In this document: positions 6,935 to 8,682 of the stretch, piece by piece
Position numbering within the stretch: position 1 is the first letter of the stretch
Layout of the letters: every line of letters begins with the position of its first letter
DNA from: Alcaligenaceae bacterium UBA6179
Lineage (GTDB): Bacteria; Pseudomonadota; Gammaproteobacteria; Burkholderiales; Burkholderiaceae_B
Assembly (NCBI GenBank): GCA_002422175.1
Contig: DITR01000057.1
Span: 17,931-26,612, forward strand
Direction: 5' to 3'
DNA length: 8,682 bases
The notes under the pieces: model-generated
Seen by the model: the letters and a program-made list of their open reading frames with translations, nothing else
Database searches by the model: none
Told to the model about the DNA's origin: nothing
Made by a program: the position numbers and the translations under genes

Positions 6935-7678
6935 TTGAAATTAAAGCTCACGATAGCACTGCTCGCATTATCTACCGTAGCGTTTGCACAGTCTGACCCT
7001 CAGGTTGTGGGAAGTTTTCCCGCGATGACTGGGCCGGTGCCAGAACCGTGGCGCATTATTCAGTTTGACACCAACATTCCTGCTACGACTTATCAAATAC
7101 GGGTTTGGGACGACGTGCCTGCCGTTGAGGCGACTGCTGATAGCAGTATGGCTTTACTTGCACGCGCGGTGGAGGTGGATTTGAAGGCGACCCCTGTACT
7201 GTGCTGGCGCTGGCGTGTAGATGACGTGGTCAAGAACGCAGACATGAACACCAAAGCCGGTGATGACTATGCCGCGCGGGTATATGTTGCCTTTAAATTA
7301 CCTGCCGATAAGATAGGTTTTGGTTTGGGTTTCAAGCTTCAATTTGCGCGTAATCTCTATGGTGATCATGTGCCCGATGCCGCGTTGAACTACGTTTGGG
7401 ATAATAAAAACGCTGTGGGGCATCGTCAATTCAACGCCTATACCGATCGCACTCAGATGATTGTGCAGCGAAGTGGAATCGCGCAGACGGGTGCGTGGGT
7501 TTCAGAGCGTGTTGATGTTTTGTCTGATGTGACGAAGGCTTACGGAAGTGATCAAGCAACAATCAGTTTGTTGGCATTGGCTTCAGATACAGATAACACT
7601 CATTCAAAAGCCCGTGCGGGTTTCGCTGATCTGCACTTCGTGAGTCACGATACGCCTTGCCTATTTCCGAATGTTTAA
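6935..7678 (+). CDS. Exported DUF3047 family protein
   Basis: A 247-residue protein with a clear signal peptide (KLK, then a hydrophobic core, cleavage after AFA at residue 18). The mature part carries signatures I associate with DUF3047: CWRWRVDD (90-97), TKAGDDYAARVYVAF (106-120) and a later NYVWDNK. It is predicted mostly beta-stranded and periplasmic; the family has no established function. The start is TTG: GGTGGAG at 6921-6927 lies 7 nt before it and no nearby in-frame ATG precedes the signal peptide, so the start is well supported. The gene follows the VTT-flavoprotein by 62 bp on the same strand with no hairpin between them, so co-transcription is likely. That pairing is the only hint to its role. 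Confidence 0.8.
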   Translation: MKLKLTIALLALSTVAFAQSDPQVVGSFPAMTGPVPEPWRIIQFDTNIPATTYQIRVWDDVPAVEATADSSMALLARAVEVDLKATPVLCWRWRVDDVVKNADMNTKAGDDYAARVYVAFKLPADKIGFGLGFKLQFARNLYGDHVPDAALNYVWDNKNAVGHRQFNAYTDRTQMIVQRSGIAQTGAWVSERVDVLSDVTKAYGSDQATISLLALASDTDNTHSKARAGFADLHFVSHDTPCLFPNV

Positions 7679-7701
7679 AGCTCAATCGTCAGGTTGCGTG
7701 A

Positions 7702-7887
7702 CGCACGATCGATAGCTCGGAAGGTCTTGCCAAGTCACTTGTCAACGGTGAAACAGATATCGCATTAATGGGGCCACATCTCACCTAGGAGGTTCAGGTA
7801 CATGCTGGATTGCCCGCAGCTAAGCGTGCACCTGTCTTTCCAAAACCAGTCAGACGGGTTGGTAATCCTCCATTTTCTAATATGTTG
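7702..7887 (+). pseudogene. Possible fragment of a periplasmic substrate-binding protein
   Basis: One frame reads like a real protein across an in-frame TAG (7786-7788): SLVNGETDIALMGPHLT before it and EVQVHAGLPAA soon after, closing with TAA at 7888-7890. The pattern 'NGE-D-IALM ... G-LPA' resembles the region of ModA-like extracellular solute-binding proteins near the C-terminus. There is no start codon with a ribosome site, and a TGA lies at 7699-7701 just upstream. If correct, most of the gene has been deleted. The match is from memory of the family and is weak. Confidence 0.3.
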
Positions 7888-7898
7888 TAAGCTATTTA

Positions 7899-7904
7899 TA
7901 TAAT
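7899..7904 (+). promoter_or_regulatory. -10-like box for the CigR-family gene
   Basis: TATAAT matches the sigma-70 -10 consensus exactly and lies 56 bp before the next start codon, in an AT-rich stretch. The hexamer 17 bp upstream (TCTAAT) is a poor -35, so activation by a regulator, or a different start point, is possible. Confidence 0.35.
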
Positions 7905-7960
7905 TTTTTATGTTCAACGCATACATGTTGCGCATATTTAACTTAACTTGAGGACATCAA

Positions 7961-8464
7961 ATGAAACTCAATCCTCGACATTTAGTTATCGTGTTTGCAA
8001 TGGTTCTAGCTGTGAGTCATCAAGCAATCGCCGATCCACCGCCCGGCAAGGGCAACTCAAACAACTCTAGTCAAGGCAATAGCGGCAACAGTGGCAATGA
8101 CAACGGAAATAACGGAAATAACGGAAATAAAGGGCAAGGTAAAAGCCAAGGCAGTTCGCAGAATGATGGATCAGACCTGACCGTTGGTTTGATTGCTGCA
8201 GGTATCACTGCATTGACCGTGCGAAATTTAGCCATCAACTATGGCTTAGTCGGATATTCGCCATTACCTCCAGGAATTGCTAAAAACCTCGCACGCGGAA
8301 AGCCGTTGCCACCGGGTATTGCAAAAAAACTGGGGCCAGGACCATTTTTTAATCAACTGCCCTTCCACCCGGGTTATGAGTGGCAGGTTGCTGGTAGCGA
8401 TCTGATTCTTGTGGCCGTAGGAACGCGCATTGTGGCGGACATACTGAGTAATGTATTTCAGTAA
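7961..8464 (+). CDS. CigR-family exported Gly/Asn-rich protein
   Basis: A 167-residue protein with a signal peptide (hydrophobic 8-19, cleavage after AIA at residue 24). A low-complexity Gly/Asn/Ser linker spans about 29-71, including three exact NGN units from a 9-bp DNA repeat, followed by a probable membrane or hydrophobic helix (73-86). The conserved C-terminus has the doubled motif LPPGIAK (102-108 and 116-122), then HPGYEW (136-141) and DLILVAVGT (147-155). This C-terminal pattern is that of the family named after Salmonella CigR, an anti-virulence regulator; here 'anti-virulence' need not apply, and an envelope role is more likely. GAGG lies 7 nt before the ATG, so the start is good. 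It appears to be a single-gene unit. Confidence 0.8.
   Translation: MKLNPRHLVIVFAMVLAVSHQAIADPPPGKGNSNNSSQGNSGNSGNDNGNNGNNGNKGQGKSQGSSQNDGSDLTVGLIAAGITALTVRNLAINYGLVGYSPLPPGIAKNLARGKPLPPGIAKKLGPGPFFNQLPFHPGYEWQVAGSDLILVAVGTRIVADILSNVFQ
8102..8128 (+). repeat. Three exact 9-bp repeats inside the CigR-family gene
   Basis: AACGGAAAT occurs three times in a row and encodes Asn-Gly-Asn each time, in the flexible linker of the protein. Identity at the DNA level, not only in protein, points to recent slippage expansion. Copy changes would keep the frame. Confidence 0.85.
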
Positions 8465-8682
8465 AAAACTTAAATTTTACATTTTAAAACTGCCTGTCAA
8501 GAAGAAACCTCAGGCTGTAATCAATCTAACCAAATAGCCTAACTTAACTTTCCACAACCCCACCAAAATCGTTTTTGGTACTGAAATCACTGCACAGCTA
8601 AATGAACGGGTACCCACTGATGCACGTGTAGCACCATTCTCAATGGCGCTTTATAAATCTAAATATTAAAAGGTTACAGAGA
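8465..8682. other. Tail without a convincing gene
   Basis: After the CigR-family stop there is only a weak inverted repeat (GCCTG and CAGGC around a 14-nt loop near 8491-8514) with no T-tract. A frame open from 8538 to TAA at 8667-8669 gives about 43 residues with a protein-like ending (FGTEITAQLNERVPTDARV) but has no start codon or ribosome site near its beginning. It may be the end of a decayed gene or chance. I do not recognise it. Confidence 0.4.

Larger units (their letters stand above)
7679..7960. other. Intergenic spacer, contents partly decayed coding sequence
   Basis: The first two thirds look like former coding sequence (see the separate pseudogene entry). The last 75 bases are AT-rich and hold a perfect -10-like TATAAT at 7899-7904 without a good -35 at normal spacing, then the ribosome site GAGG at 7950-7953, 7 nt before the next start. 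No strong terminator was found after the DUF3047 gene. Confidence 0.5.

Overview
The window looks like chromosomal DNA from a free-living, respiring proteobacterium, most likely gamma- or betaproteobacterial. The reasons are the Tat-exported sulfite dehydrogenase with its cytochrome c partner, a ChrR-like bicupin, a DUF3047 protein and a CigR-type exported protein. The clade is an inference from protein families; no rRNA, tRNA or other taxonomic marker is present. No transposase, integrase, CRISPR array or plasmid function was seen.

Layout: (1) 1-468, plus strand, the 3' part of a duplicated-cupin (ChrR-like) gene. (2) 469-670, a gene-poor spacer with a perfect 12-bp inverted repeat. (3) 671-1732, minus strand, a YdjM-type membrane 'metal-dependent hydrolase'. 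(4) 1733-1933, a spacer with a (TTGCTA)4 hexanucleotide repeat and a strong hairpin terminator. (5) 4443-1934, minus strand, a three-gene set in transcription order TauE/SafE permease, SorA-like molybdenum sulfite dehydrogenase, SorB-like monohaem cytochrome c, closed by that terminator. (6) A divergent intergenic region at 4444-4685. (7) 4686-6872, plus strand, a fusion of a membrane VTT (DedA/TVP38) domain to a dihydrolipoamide-dehydrogenase/mercuric-reductase-like flavoprotein, followed at 6935-7678 by an exported DUF3047 protein that starts with TTG. (8) 7679-7960, a spacer with a probable decayed gene fragment. (9) 7961-8464, plus strand, a CigR-family exported Gly/Asn-rich protein. (10) 8465-8682, a tail without a convincing gene.

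How the genes work together: the clearest unit is the sulfite module. SorA would oxidise sulfite to sulfate in the periplasm and pass electrons to the haem of SorB and on to the respiratory chain, while the TauE/SafE permease would move sulfite or another sulfur oxyanion across the inner membrane. The divergently transcribed membrane-tethered flavin disulfide reductase shares the intergenic region and could be connected through thiol or sulfur redox chemistry, but only position supports that.

The least understood parts are the VTT-flavoprotein fusion, which has Tyr where dihydrolipoamide dehydrogenases have their catalytic His, and the DUF3047 gene behind it. Most other genes belong to known families, and I found no clear evidence of a wholly new multi-gene system.
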